Positions 23,692 through 34,200 of a DNA stretch of 64,000 bases are shown here, piece after piece. The notes under the pieces were generated by a model that worked only from the letters and a program-made list of their open reading frames with translations, searched no databases and was not told where the DNA came from. The stretch is from NCBI RefSeq assembly GCF_900095795.1, contig NZ_LT608328.1, positions 2,721,001 through 2,785,000 of the forward strand, written 5' to 3'. The stretch is from Petrimonas mucosa. Its GTDB lineage: Bacteria; Bacteroidota; Bacteroidia; Bacteroidales; Dysgonomonadaceae. How positions within the stretch are numbered: position 1 is the stretch's first letter; every line of letters begins with the position of its first letter. Position numbers and translations under genes: made by a program.

Positions 23692-25467
23692 ATGAAAACA
23701 ATCCATTCCATTTTTATTATATTTGTCGCCATGCTTACCATGAGCGGCTCTTGCAAGGCAGGCAAGGAGGGGGAAAAGGCGATTTCCCCACCACAACCCC
23801 TGGCGGGCTGGGACGAACTGGGACGGGTATTGCCCCTCTACGACGAAGTGGGTGGGGTGAAAGAGAACCGGAATGTGGGCATCTTCTACTTTCTCTGGCA
23901 AGGAGATAATGCTTCAAAAACTTCGGAATACAAGTGGGATCTGAGCAAAATTATCCCGAACCACCCCGAAGTACTGGAAGATGGCGACCATGAAAACTGG
24001 GGATCCCGTGAGAGAGGACGCTATTACTTCTGGGGAGAGCCTATCTACGGATATTACCGGGGTGATGATTACTGGGTCCACCTCAAGAACATGCAACTGT
24101 TGACCGATGCCCAGGTAGACTTTCTGGTACTCGACGCGACCAACGCGTTGATCTACGAGAGACAGTCGCACGCACTGATGAAGGCGATTCGCACTCTCCA
24201 GGAGCAGGGAGCCAATCCTCCCAGACTGGTCTATTATACAAATACCGAATCGGGTAAAACGATGCAGAAGATCTACGACACCTTCTACCGGGAGGGTGCA
24301 CCTGTCAGGTTTCCCGAAACCTGGTACTACCTGGAGGGAAAACCCCTGATCATTGGCAGGACAAAAGAGGCACAAGATAAGGAGTATTGGTCGTTCTTCA
24401 CCTTCAGGGAGGCGCAATGGCCCAATGAGCCTAATCAGGATAACGGATGGCCCTGGATCGATTTTACCCGTCCCCAGCATGTTTTCAGCAACTTGAAAGG
24501 TGAAAGGGAGATCATCAATGTCTCCGTATGTCAACATCCCAATCCCGAGGCAGGGATGGGAGGATCAGCCTTCTACGGGAACATGGATAACTGGGGACGC
24601 AGTTACCGGAACGGTGAGATGGGGAATCCCGAAACCGATATTTTCTGGGGTTATAACTTCCAGGAGCAGTGGGATTATGCCCTTGAACAGGATCTTCCCT
24701 TCATCTTCATCACCGGTTGGAATGAATGGGTGGCCGGCAGATGGGGCAGTACCGACAACAATCCGGAGCACTCCTATTTCTGCGATCAGGCCAGTCCCGA
24801 GTATAGCCGCGATATCGAGCCTACCCTGACGGCAGGACTCAAGGATAACTACTACATGCAGATGATAGCCAATATCCGAAAATACAAAGGGATGAGTCAG
24901 ATACCCCAAGCCGGCGGAGAGCGGAACATTACAAAATGGGCCGACTGGAACAAGGTAAAGCTGCTCTATACCGATTACCGGGGAGACACTCAAATGAGGG
25001 ATCACCCGGGAGCTGAATCCAATCCGCCCAGACGCTATGTCAACAAGACCGGGCGGAACGACTTTGTAAACATGAAGGTGGCCCGAAGCAAAACCGAGAT
25101 CTTCTTCCTGGCCGAAACGGCAGAACCGATCGTACGTGGAGATGATGAAACCTGGATGAGGCTCTATATCAACCAGGACAGCGACCACACTACCGGGTGG
25201 CACGGCTACGACCTGCGGGTAAACGGTGGCAAGGAGCTCCAGAAGTTTACCGGCGAGAAATGGGAAACCCTCGCTCCGGTGAATCTGAAGATCGAAGGAA
25301 ACAGACTGATGTACACTATTCCGCTTGAAGTGATTGCCGGCAAGAACGGCACGATCAGTTTCGAGTTTAAATGGAGCGACAACATGCAACAGGAGGATCC
25401 CATGGATTGGTACATCAACGGGGATGTTGCGCCTGGAGGACGTTTGAACTTTATTTACAGGAATTAG
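23692..25467 (+). CDS. GH99/GH71-like lipoprotein with CBM9-like tail (paralogue 3)
   Basis: The 591-aa protein has a lipoprotein signal (MSGSCKAG) and the same plan as the proteins at 3526 and 20457. Barrel motifs are GIFYFLWQGDN, DFLVLDATNA and ITGWNEWVAGRW; Glu345 is kept, while Ala348 occupies the second acid position. The CBM9-like tail starts near residue 415 (LYINQDSDHTTGWHGYDLRVNG). It begins 5 nt after the WbsX-like gene and ends 20 nt before the PHP gene. Three copies with the same substitution suggest a defined subfamily rather than decay. Confidence 0.85.
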   Translation: MKTIHSIFIIFVAMLTMSGSCKAGKEGEKAISPPQPLAGWDELGRVLPLYDEVGGVKENRNVGIFYFLWQGDNASKTSEYKWDLSKIIPNHPEVLEDGDHENWGSRERGRYYFWGEPIYGYYRGDDYWVHLKNMQLLTDAQVDFLVLDATNALIYERQSHALMKAIRTLQEQGANPPRLVYYTNTESGKTMQKIYDTFYREGAPVRFPETWYYLEGKPLIIGRTKEAQDKEYWSFFTFREAQWPNEPNQDNGWPWIDFTRPQHVFSNLKGEREIINVSVCQHPNPEAGMGGSAFYGNMDNWGRSYRNGEMGNPETDIFWGYNFQEQWDYALEQDLPFIFITGWNEWVAGRWGSTDNNPEHSYFCDQASPEYSRDIEPTLTAGLKDNYYMQMIANIRKYKGMSQIPQAGGERNITKWADWNKVKLLYTDYRGDTQMRDHPGAESNPPRRYVNKTGRNDFVNMKVARSKTEIFFLAETAEPIVRGDDETWMRLYINQDSDHTTGWHGYDLRVNGGKELQKFTGEKWETLAPVNLKIEGNRLMYTIPLEVIAGKNGTISFEFKWSDNMQQEDPMDWYINGDVAPGGRLNFIYRN

Positions 25468-25487
25468 AAAAACCATAATAGATTATC

Positions 25488-26669
25488 ATGACAAATCGTC
25501 GCGAATTTCTAAAGAGAACGGCTGCCGCAAGTGCGGTGGCCTTCTCGCCCTCTTATATCATGGGGAAGAAGCCGGTCAAGCCGGTCACCAAAACCGCATC
25601 GTCCATTGAGAGTTATACGGTGAGCATGCGTTCGGCCATGCAGATACCGGTGATCACACCGCGGACAATCACCATACCCGATACCGCCGGATTCAAGGTG
25701 CTGAAAGGGGATTTTCACATGCATACCCTCTTTTCGGATGGGCAGGTGATGCCGGCCGACCGTGTCAATGAGGCGGTACAGAACGGGCTGGACGTTATTG
25801 CGATTACCGACCACATCGAAGTGCGTCCCTTCTTCAGCAACGTAGGCAGGTGGAGAATGACCGATGAAAAGGGAGGTAACTTTAACATCTCGTATGAAAC
25901 AGCCAAACCGGAAGCGGAGAAAAAGAAGCTGCTGCTGATACCCGGAACGGAGATTACCAAGTTCCAGATGCCACCAGGGCACTTCAACGCGCTCTTCACA
26001 CAGGATGCAACCCTTATCGCCAAAGCAGATACCTGGCAGAAGATGTTGGAGGTGGCAGCCGATCAGGGATGCTTTCTGATATGGAACCATCCCGGATGGC
26101 AGGCACCCCAAAACGGCGGGATAGAAAAAGGGGCCCCCCTGCGGTTTACCGATGCGCATGAGGATGTCCGCAAACGAGGCTGGATGCACGGGATCGAGAT
26201 CTTCAACAGTACCGAGTGTTACCCCATTGTCTCCGACTGGTGCAATGAACGTGACCTGGCCATCTTTGCCAACAGCGATATCCATGCCAGTGAACTGAAC
26301 CACTACGGCATCCAGAACCCTGCACGACCGATCACCCTGGTACTGGCCAAGGAGAGGAGCGTAGAGAGTGTAAGGGAGGCCCTGTTCGCAAAAAGGACAA
26401 TTGCCTGGGCGGCCAATATGATTTGGGGGCGCGACCCCTGGTTACCGAAACTCTTCAAGGCCTCGGTAATGATGAAAACGATCACTCCCGGCACCATCGA
26501 GCTGACCAACATCAGTTCACTGCCTATTACGGTCTCAATCGGAGGAGGTGCTGTTCAGCTCAACCAGAACATCGCGCAAATGGTCTATCGTGCCGAAGGC
26601 GTAAAGAAACTGACTGTCCTGAACTGGATGATCGGGACAAACCGGCAGTTGGAGATTCCACTCAAATAG
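25488..26669 (+). CDS. Exported PHP-domain metal-dependent hydrolase
   Basis: The 393-aa protein starts with a twin-arginine-like leader (NRREFLKRTAAASAVAF), implying export after cytoplasmic folding and metal loading. The PHP metal-binding motifs are in order: DFHMH (His77, His79), ITDH (Asp108-His109), a Glu in PGTEITKF, NHPGW and NSDIHAS. PHP proteins are trinuclear-metal phosphoesterases. A small beta-rich tail (about 330-393) follows. In this cluster a phosphoester substituent on the glycan is a reasonable but unproven target. It is 7 nt upstream of the GH78 gene. Confidence 0.85.
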   Translation: MTNRREFLKRTAAASAVAFSPSYIMGKKPVKPVTKTASSIESYTVSMRSAMQIPVITPRTITIPDTAGFKVLKGDFHMHTLFSDGQVMPADRVNEAVQNGLDVIAITDHIEVRPFFSNVGRWRMTDEKGGNFNISYETAKPEAEKKKLLLIPGTEITKFQMPPGHFNALFTQDATLIAKADTWQKMLEVAADQGCFLIWNHPGWQAPQNGGIEKGAPLRFTDAHEDVRKRGWMHGIEIFNSTECYPIVSDWCNERDLAIFANSDIHASELNHYGIQNPARPITLVLAKERSVESVREALFAKRTIAWAANMIWGRDPWLPKLFKASVMMKTITPGTIELTNISSLPITVSIGGGAVQLNQNIAQMVYRAEGVKKLTVLNWMIGTNRQLEIPLK

Positions 26670-26676
26670 AGCCATC

Positions 26677-29600
26677 ATGGAGATCGTCACAAGAAAATTG
26701 ATACTTCTGGCACTCCTGTTTGCCTCACTGGCCTGTTCAACCACCCGACTAGTTTCCCTGAGGGTCGAGTATGAGGAGAGACCGTTGGGGATCGATGTGG
26801 GAAAACCCCGCTTCAGCTGGCAGATGGTCTCCTCAAGAGATGGGGAGTCGCAAAGCGCCTATCAGATCATTGTCACCGACGAGAAGGGAGATGAGGTGTG
26901 GAACAGCGGCAAGGTATCTTCTACCCTGTCGCTCAACATCCCCTACGGGGGTAGACCGCTGCAGCCCAGAACAGGCTACAACTGGGAGGTTAAGGTGTGG
27001 ACCCGTCATGAGAAGGCAGTAACGGCATCTTCATGGTTCGAAACCGGACTCATGGATACCTCCATCAGGGCATGGAACGAGGCAAAATGGATCGGAGGAG
27101 GAGAAAAGGAGCTGGTTCTTTATCCCGACTATCTCCCCCTCTTCAACATCAGCTATACCCTCCGGATCGACCAGGCAAGCCTTTCGACAAAAGCCGGTTT
27201 CATATTCGGTGCAAACGACCCGCGGTTGCTGAACAGAAACAGGAATATCTATAACCTGCAGCTCGACAGGGATGAATCGTACGTGGAGGTGGAACTCGAT
27301 ATCTCGGGTCTGGAGAAGGGGGAGACAGCCCTCCTGAACATCTACCGGGTTGGTTATGCCCCGGGTGACCGGAAGGAGGTGCCGTTGCACCGGCTGCCTG
27401 TCTCCCGATCGCTGATCGGTCCCGATAACCGGTACGAGCCGCATACCATCACGCTCAAGACCATGTACGGTTCAACCGAATGCTATATCGACGGGCAAGA
27501 GGAGAACAACAGGTTGGGTAGTGCAATCATCAATCCCATCGGTAACGGCTGGGATTTCATCACTTTTCCCCAGCTTTGCGAGATCGGGCTATCGGTCGGG
27601 CCTAACCAGCAGGCAACATTCACGCAGATTGAGGTGGCAAACTACCGTGTTCCCAACCGTACCCTCTTTGCCACAACACCTGAGTACCGGGAACAGTGGG
27701 CTCCATTTTTGGAAAACAACCGGATAACCTTCCGCGACGGAATGTTTGAAGTTAAAGGAGGCGATTCGGGTTGCTTCGTCACTGCCAATATCCGGAGAAA
27801 GTCGATGCCCATGTTGCGGACTACCTTCCAGGCCCGCAAGTCGCCAATTGCCAAGGCGCGCCTCTACATCACCTCGCGCGGGATCTATCAGGCCTATATC
27901 AATGGAATACAGATCGGCGACGACCATTTCAATCCAGGGCTGACACAGTACAACAAGCATCAGATGTACCAGACCTACGACGTAACGGAACATCTCCGTC
28001 CCGGAGCCAACGCCATGGGGGTAATCCTGGGAGAGGGTTGGTGGAGCGGTGCCGTAACCTATATGGGCTACCTCTGGAATCTGTTCGGCGACAGGCAGTC
28101 GCTGCTCTCCATGCTGGTCATCACCTATACCGACGGCACGGAGGAGAGTGTGGTCTCGGATCCCCGCTCCTGGTCCTTTTATGATGAGGGACCGGTCGTC
28201 TACAGCAGCTTTTTCCAGGGAGAGGTGTATGACGCCCGTAAAGAGCCGTTGATTGAGGGATGGAGCGAAAGCCGATACGATGACTCTGCCTGGAAGAAGG
28301 CGGTCGAGATCACCCCGGAGGGAGAGATCACCCATGATGAGGTGATCGAACAGCAGCAGATGCCGGCAGTGAATGATTTCTCCGACTTGAAGCTGATCGG
28401 TCAGATGGGTCCAACCGTCAAGAAGGTAGCTGAACTTACCGCGATCGGGATGGAGGAGGTGAGACCCGGTCTCTTTGTATATGACATGGGACAGAATATG
28501 GCAGGGATACCCCATATCGAACTGAAGGGGCTTCCGGCCGGGAAAGAGATCCGTCTGCGCTTCGCGGAGGTGAGATATCCCAACCTGCCGGAGTTCCAGG
28601 AAAACGTGGGGATGGTCATGCTGGAGAACATCAGGGGAGCCATGGCACAGGAGATCTATATCACCCGGGGGGGAGACCACGAGGTAATTCATCCCCGCTT
28701 CACATTACACGGCTATCGCTATGTCGAGATCACCGGAACCGAACATCCGCTACCGCTTGAAGCCGTAAAGGGATGGGTACTCAGTTCGATCCATGAACCG
28801 ACTTCTAACTACAGGAGTTCCAACCCAAAAATCAACCGGTTGTGGGAGAACATTGTGTGGTCGAGCAGGGGAAACTTCATCTCCATCCCCACCGATTGTC
28901 CTCAACGTAACGAACGCATGGGATGGAGCGGAGATATCTCGGTCTTCTCCCGTACAGCCACCTACATGGGTTACCTGCCACAATTTCTGCGCCGTCATAT
29001 GGTGGCCATGCGCGACACACAACGGAAAGATGGGCGGTTTGCCGACGTAGCGCCGATAGGCGGCGGGTTCGGCGGAATCCTCTGGGGCAGCGCAGGCATT
29101 ACCGTAGCCTGGGAGAGCTACCTGCAGTACAACGACCGGGAGTTGCTCGAAGAACATTATGGGGCAATGGATGCATATATCGACTATCTGATGCGACATA
29201 TCGATCCGGAGACAGGCATCATGACCGAAGGGACCCTGGGAGACTGGTTAGGCCCGGAACAGGAGAAAAACGATAACTCCCTATTATGGGAAGCCTATTT
29301 TATTTATGACCTGCAACTGATGGAACGGATTGCTACCGTTCTGGGAAAACAGCAAGATGCAGCCCGGTTCCGGGAACTTCTCACAGCCAGGAAAGCCTTT
29401 TTCAACCGGACCTATATCGATCGGGAAAGTGGGAAAACGATACATTCCGGTTTCAGGGAGCCCCACCGGAAGGGGGAGACGATCGGGACACAGACCTCAT
29501 ATCTGCTTCCGCTCGCTTTTGACATCTGTAACGATACAGTAAGGGAGCGTATGGTAGACCAGCTGCTGGCCCGTATCGAGCATCCGGGGAAGGAGGAGTT

Positions 29601-30249
29601 TCCCCCCTACTCCCTGATGACCGGCTTTATCGGTACGGCGTGGCTCAATCGGGTCCTGTCGGACCTGGGACACTCCGAAACAGCCTACCGGATTTTTCAG
29701 CAGACCAGTTATCCTTCATGGCTCTATTCAGTTGACCAGGGAGCAACAACCATTTGGGAACGGCTCAACTCCTATACCCGGGAACACGGTTTTAGCGGAA
29801 ACAACTCCATGAACTCATTCAACCACTACTCTTTCGGAGCAATCGGATCATGGATGCTCAATCACTCGGCAGGTATTGAACGGGACGAGAACGAACCGGG
29901 CTTCAAACATTTCATTCTTCAGCCCGAGCCCGACCCCACTGGCGAAATGACCTGGGCAAAGGGGAGTTACGACTCGCCCTATGGAAGAATCGAGAGCGAA
30001 TGGCGCCTTACCGGTGACAGATGCAACTATCGCTTTAAGGTACCGGCAAATACAACCGCCACGTTATACCTCCCTGCCCCGGAACGCGCCGCGGTTCGGG
30101 TCGGGAACAAGGGCCTGACCTCCTCCCCTCTTCTTGAAGTAACAGGGGAAAAGGGGGGAAAGGTGATTATGGAACTTCAGCCTGGAGAGCACAGGTTCAC
30201 TGTCCGTTATCGGGCCGGGACTATTCTCAACCCCTCAATTTCCAAATAA
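26677..30249 (+). CDS. GH78 alpha-L-rhamnosidase with inserted LamG-like domain
   Basis: This 1190-aa lipoprotein (FASLACSTT) opens with the GH78 N-terminal domain (VEYEERPLGIDVGKPRFSW). Residues about 145-340 are an extra beta-rich segment (GFIFGANDPRLL, YNLQLDRDESYVEVELD, TECYIDGQE) resembling a laminin-G/concanavalin-like module, missing from the 908-aa GH78 at 36464. The usual beta-sandwiches then resume (ARLYITSRGIYQAYING) and the catalytic barrel carries TDCPQRNERMGW with Asp740 and Glu746. It should release terminal alpha-L-rhamnose. The inserted module may bind the polymer. Confidence 0.92.
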   Translation: MEIVTRKLILLALLFASLACSTTRLVSLRVEYEERPLGIDVGKPRFSWQMVSSRDGESQSAYQIIVTDEKGDEVWNSGKVSSTLSLNIPYGGRPLQPRTGYNWEVKVWTRHEKAVTASSWFETGLMDTSIRAWNEAKWIGGGEKELVLYPDYLPLFNISYTLRIDQASLSTKAGFIFGANDPRLLNRNRNIYNLQLDRDESYVEVELDISGLEKGETALLNIYRVGYAPGDRKEVPLHRLPVSRSLIGPDNRYEPHTITLKTMYGSTECYIDGQEENNRLGSAIINPIGNGWDFITFPQLCEIGLSVGPNQQATFTQIEVANYRVPNRTLFATTPEYREQWAPFLENNRITFRDGMFEVKGGDSGCFVTANIRRKSMPMLRTTFQARKSPIAKARLYITSRGIYQAYINGIQIGDDHFNPGLTQYNKHQMYQTYDVTEHLRPGANAMGVILGEGWWSGAVTYMGYLWNLFGDRQSLLSMLVITYTDGTEESVVSDPRSWSFYDEGPVVYSSFFQGEVYDARKEPLIEGWSESRYDDSAWKKAVEITPEGEITHDEVIEQQQMPAVNDFSDLKLIGQMGPTVKKVAELTAIGMEEVRPGLFVYDMGQNMAGIPHIELKGLPAGKEIRLRFAEVRYPNLPEFQENVGMVMLENIRGAMAQEIYITRGGDHEVIHPRFTLHGYRYVEITGTEHPLPLEAVKGWVLSSIHEPTSNYRSSNPKINRLWENIVWSSRGNFISIPTDCPQRNERMGWSGDISVFSRTATYMGYLPQFLRRHMVAMRDTQRKDGRFADVAPIGGGFGGILWGSAGITVAWESYLQYNDRELLEEHYGAMDAYIDYLMRHIDPETGIMTEGTLGDWLGPEQEKNDNSLLWEAYFIYDLQLMERIATVLGKQQDAARFRELLTARKAFFNRTYIDRESGKTIHSGFREPHRKGETIGTQTSYLLPLAFDICNDTVRERMVDQLLARIEHPGKEEFPPYSLMTGFIGTAWLNRVLSDLGHSETAYRIFQQTSYPSWLYSVDQGATTIWERLNSYTREHGFSGNNSMNSFNHYSFGAIGSWMLNHSAGIERDENEPGFKHFILQPEPDPTGEMTWAKGSYDSPYGRIESEWRLTGDRCNYRFKVPANTTATLYLPAPERAAVRVGNKGLTSSPLLEVTGEKGGKVIMELQPGEHRFTVRYRAGTILNPSISK

Positions 30250-30273
30250 GAGAATCAACCTATTCGATTAAAT

Positions 30274-31215
30274 ATGACCAGTATATCAAAACATATATTC
30301 CTCCTCTCCCTCCTGTTCATCTTTTCTCTCCAGGGCTTCTCCAGTTTTGTCGCCGTTGAGGGCAAAGGCCGGGGAAGCAGACCCGACAGGCCGGTGAAAC
30401 AGGCCACATTACCGCTCTTTCCTCCAGTAAAGGAGCAGATGGAGGAGGTTCATCGCAACGACTCCCTCTTCGGACTGCTGGTGAGCAAGGTGACCAATCC
30501 CACCCTCTCCCTCTTTATCCCCCAGGAGGGGGTCAAGCTGAAAAGTGCCGTGATCATCTGCCCCGGTGGTGGTTATCACACCCTGCTCATGGAAAGGGAA
30601 GGGAGCCAGGTGGCAGAGAGGTTTGCCCGGGAGGGCGTTGCCGCCTTTCTTCTCAAGTACCGGCTTCCGGGTGAAGAGACCGGAGTAACCGACCCCTTGG
30701 CACCCTTGAAAGATGCACAGCGTGCCATCCGGATGGTTCGGGAAAATGCCGACGCCTGGGGAATCGACCCGTCGAAGGTGGGGATCATGGGATTTTCTGC
30801 CGGCGGTCATCTGGCAGCCACGCTGGGAGTACATTACAACACTGGGATGGAGAGACCCGACTTTCTTATCCTAGTCAATCCCGTCATCAGCTTTGACAGT
30901 GAGACCGGCCATTCCGGATTGCGCAGCATCCTGCTGGGAGAAAACGAGTCGGAAGAACTGGTGCAGTTCTTCTCCAATCAACTCCACGTCAGCAGTAAAA
31001 CACCAAGAAGCATCCTTTTTCATACAGACGATGATCAGGTAGTTTCGGTCATGAACAGTTTTCTCTTTTACCGGCAACTGCACCACCATGGTATCCCTGC
31101 CGAGTTGCACATCTACTCCAGAGGTGATCATGGATTTATCCAGTTCCCGGAATTTGAAGAGTGGTTTCCACGTCTTATCCGATGGATGTCGATGGAGAAA
31201 TTAATAAATAGATAA
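30274..31215 (+). CDS. Secreted alpha/beta-hydrolase esterase (acetyl-xylan-esterase-like)
   Basis: The 313-aa protein has a signal peptide (FSLQGFSSFVA). It belongs to the BD-FAE/acetyl esterase branch of alpha/beta hydrolases: oxyanion motif CPGGGYH, nucleophile elbow GFSAGG with Ser175, acid within HTDDDQVV (Asp252-254) and His286 in GDHGF. It probably removes acetyl or other acyl groups that block the glycosidases. Lengths and motif spacing are normal for the family. Confidence 0.88.
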   Translation: MTSISKHIFLLSLLFIFSLQGFSSFVAVEGKGRGSRPDRPVKQATLPLFPPVKEQMEEVHRNDSLFGLLVSKVTNPTLSLFIPQEGVKLKSAVIICPGGGYHTLLMEREGSQVAERFAREGVAAFLLKYRLPGEETGVTDPLAPLKDAQRAIRMVRENADAWGIDPSKVGIMGFSAGGHLAATLGVHYNTGMERPDFLILVNPVISFDSETGHSGLRSILLGENESEELVQFFSNQLHVSSKTPRSILFHTDDDQVVSVMNSFLFYRQLHHHGIPAELHIYSRGDHGFIQFPEFEEWFPRLIRWMSMEKLINR

Positions 31216-31228
31216 CATATAACTAGCT

Positions 31229-34200
31229 ATGATGTACAGACAAGTAATGAAGAAATTATCAATCAAAGGCCACCGCCGGGTTGTCGGCTCCTTTTATCTC
31301 TGCCTGCTCACCCTGTTACTGGGAGGTTGTGCTGTAAACAACACAAAAAAACAGGAACCGGAGCAATTGATGCAGAAGGCAGTTCCTGTATGGGCCGAGG
31401 GGCGTGAGAAGGAGATGAACCTTACCCTGGGATTTCGCGGGGTCATTGAGACCACCCCGCAATCGCAAACTGTCCTGCAGATTGCTGCCTCCACCGTTTA
31501 CCGGGTCTTCCTCAACGGTGAATTTGTGGGATCGGGACCTGCCCGCGCCGGTCACGGCTATTACCGGGTAGACCGGTATGACCTTTCCGACCGGGTAAGG
31601 AGCGGCGAGAATATCGTGGCAATTGAAGTGGCCGGATACAACATCAACACCTTCTACACCATCGACCAGCCCTCCTTTTTGCAGGCCGAGGCAACGGTGA
31701 ACGGCAAGGTGGTGCTGCATACCGGCGACAACGACCAATTCGAGGCGACCGAGATCAGGGAGCGACTCCAGAAAGTGGAGCGTTATAGCTATCAACGGCC
31801 GTTTACCGAGTATTACCGGCTGGAAGAGGGATACGACCGGTGGAGATCGGATAAGGGTCAAGCCCTGAAAAAGGTCAAACTGACACAACAGCCAAAGGTT
31901 AATCTTCTGCCACGTGGTGTAGATCACCCCACCTATACCATGCTGAGACCGGTAAAGCAATACTCCAAGGGAACCTTTACCAAGCAAATTCCCAAGAGTT
32001 ACCGCAGAGACCGGTCGCTGGTCAATATCAGTGAAAAGCTCAAGGGGTATACCGTAGCAACATTGGAGGTAACTCCCTCACAACGGATCCAGGAGTTGCA
32101 AACGGTAACCCGGGAGCGGCTGAATACTCCCTATACCGGCTCCTCTCCGATTGTCGTTGGAGAGAGTGAATTTTCAATTCTCGATTTCGGCATCAACCAG
32201 ACCGGATTCATCGGTGCTGTAGTCCGCTGCAGCGAACCTACCGAGCTGTGGTTTCATTTCGATGAGATGTTGACCGACGACGATGTGATCAGCAAGAGAC
32301 GGATGTCGGATGTCAACAACCAGGTGGTATATGAACTCCAACCTGGGGAATATCACATCGAGTCGTTCGAACCCTACACCTTAAAATTCCTGAAGATCAT
32401 GGTAACCAAGGGTGCCTGTCAGGTAGCGGATATCTACCTGAGGGAGTTTGCTTCGCCTGAAAACCCGAATGCCACCTTCACAAGCAGCAATGAAAAGCTA
32501 AACCGGATCTACGATGCGGCCAAACAGACCTACCGTCAGAACGCCCTCGACATCTTTATGGACTGCCCCTCGAGGGAACGTGCCGGCTGGCTATGCGACA
32601 GCTACTTCACGGCAATCATGGAGAAGGAGTTCACCGGAGCATCCAAAGTGGCCTACAACTTTTATCAGAACTACGCACTGCCCGAGAAGTTCGAATTCCT
32701 TCCGGAAGGTATGCTTCCGATGTGTTATCCCGCCGATCACTACAATGGGGATTTTATCCCCAACTGGACGCTCTGGTTCATCATCCAGATCGACGATTAT
32801 GCTCAAAGGGGTGGCGACCCGAAACTGGTGGCCGACCTGCAGGAGAGGATCTCCGATCTGCTGAAATATTTCGAGAGGTTCGAGAATGAAGATGGATTAC
32901 TGGAGAAGCTAGAGAGCTGGATATTTGTGGAGTGGTCAAAAGCAAACAGCCTGGTACAGGATGTGAACTATCCCACCAACATGCTCTACAGCTCCGCGCT
33001 CGAGAGTGCCGCCCGTCTATACGGCCGCGAAGAGTGGAAGAGAAAGTCTGAACATCTCCGCGATCAGATACTGAAGCAGTCCTTTAACGGCGAGTTCTTT
33101 ATTGACAATGCCGTCAGGGAGAACGGCAAGTTGAAGGTGACCGACCAGATCACCGAAGTGTGTCAATATTACGCCTTCTTCTTCAATGTAGCCACTCCGG
33201 AGAGCCACCCCGCCCTGTGGAAAAAGCTGACGGAAGAGTTCGGACCCAACCGGGATACCGAGACCACCTATCCCCACGTTGCCATTGCCAATGCATTTAT
33301 CGGCAATTACCTCCGGGTGGATATCCTTTCACGGTATGGGCTTCAGGAACAACTGATCTCGGAGATTGAGGAGTATTTCTTCTATATGGCCGAACGGACC
33401 GGCACCCTCTGGGAGAATGTCCACAGCCAGGCCAGCTGCAATCACGGTTTTGCCTCCTATATCGCCCATGTGCTGTATCGCGACGTACTCGGCATCAGCA
33501 ATATCGACTATCTCGACAACAAGGTCACGATCAGGTTTACCGATCTCGATCTGGACCACTGCAGCGGCTCCATTCCCGTGGGAAGTGAAGTGATCAGGCT
33601 TGAATGGAGAAAAGCGGGAGAGCAGATCCTCTATCGCCTGCAGGTTCCCTCCGGTTACGAAGTGACGGTTGAAAACCGGAGCAAATACCGGCTGATCGAT
33701 CTGGAGAGCAAGGAGTATAAACAGACAAGGCTCTATCCGACGGAGCTGACCACCGAGTATCTGACCAATCCAACAGGCCTGGATGTCCGGGATCCGCGTT
33801 TCAGCTGGAAGCTAACCACTACAGACCGGCAGGCATTTGGACAGCTGCAAACGGCCTACCGTATTCTGGTGAGCACGTCGAAAGAGGATCTCGACAAAGA
33901 GAGGGGCAATGTATGGGATACCGGCTGGATCTCATCAGACAAGATGCAACTTGTCAGCTATCAGGGGAAACCGTTGCAGTCAGATCAGACCTACTTCTGG
34001 AAAGTGGCGGTCAAGGATGAAAAGGGAATTCCCTCAACATTCAGTGAAACGGCCTCATTTACTACCGGGCTGTTCAGCGAGACGGAGTGGAGGGCAAAGT
34101 GGATCGGCACCCGGGAGATCTACGATCCTGCAGCCGGTCCCAACAAGATCTATGATCCCTGGTTCAGGAAGTCGGTCAACCTGACCGGGAAACCTGCCAA

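Noticed and set aside
22643-23701. 352-aa open frame on the minus strand
   Set aside because: Antisense shadow of the WbsX-like gene, which has clear motifs on the plus strand.
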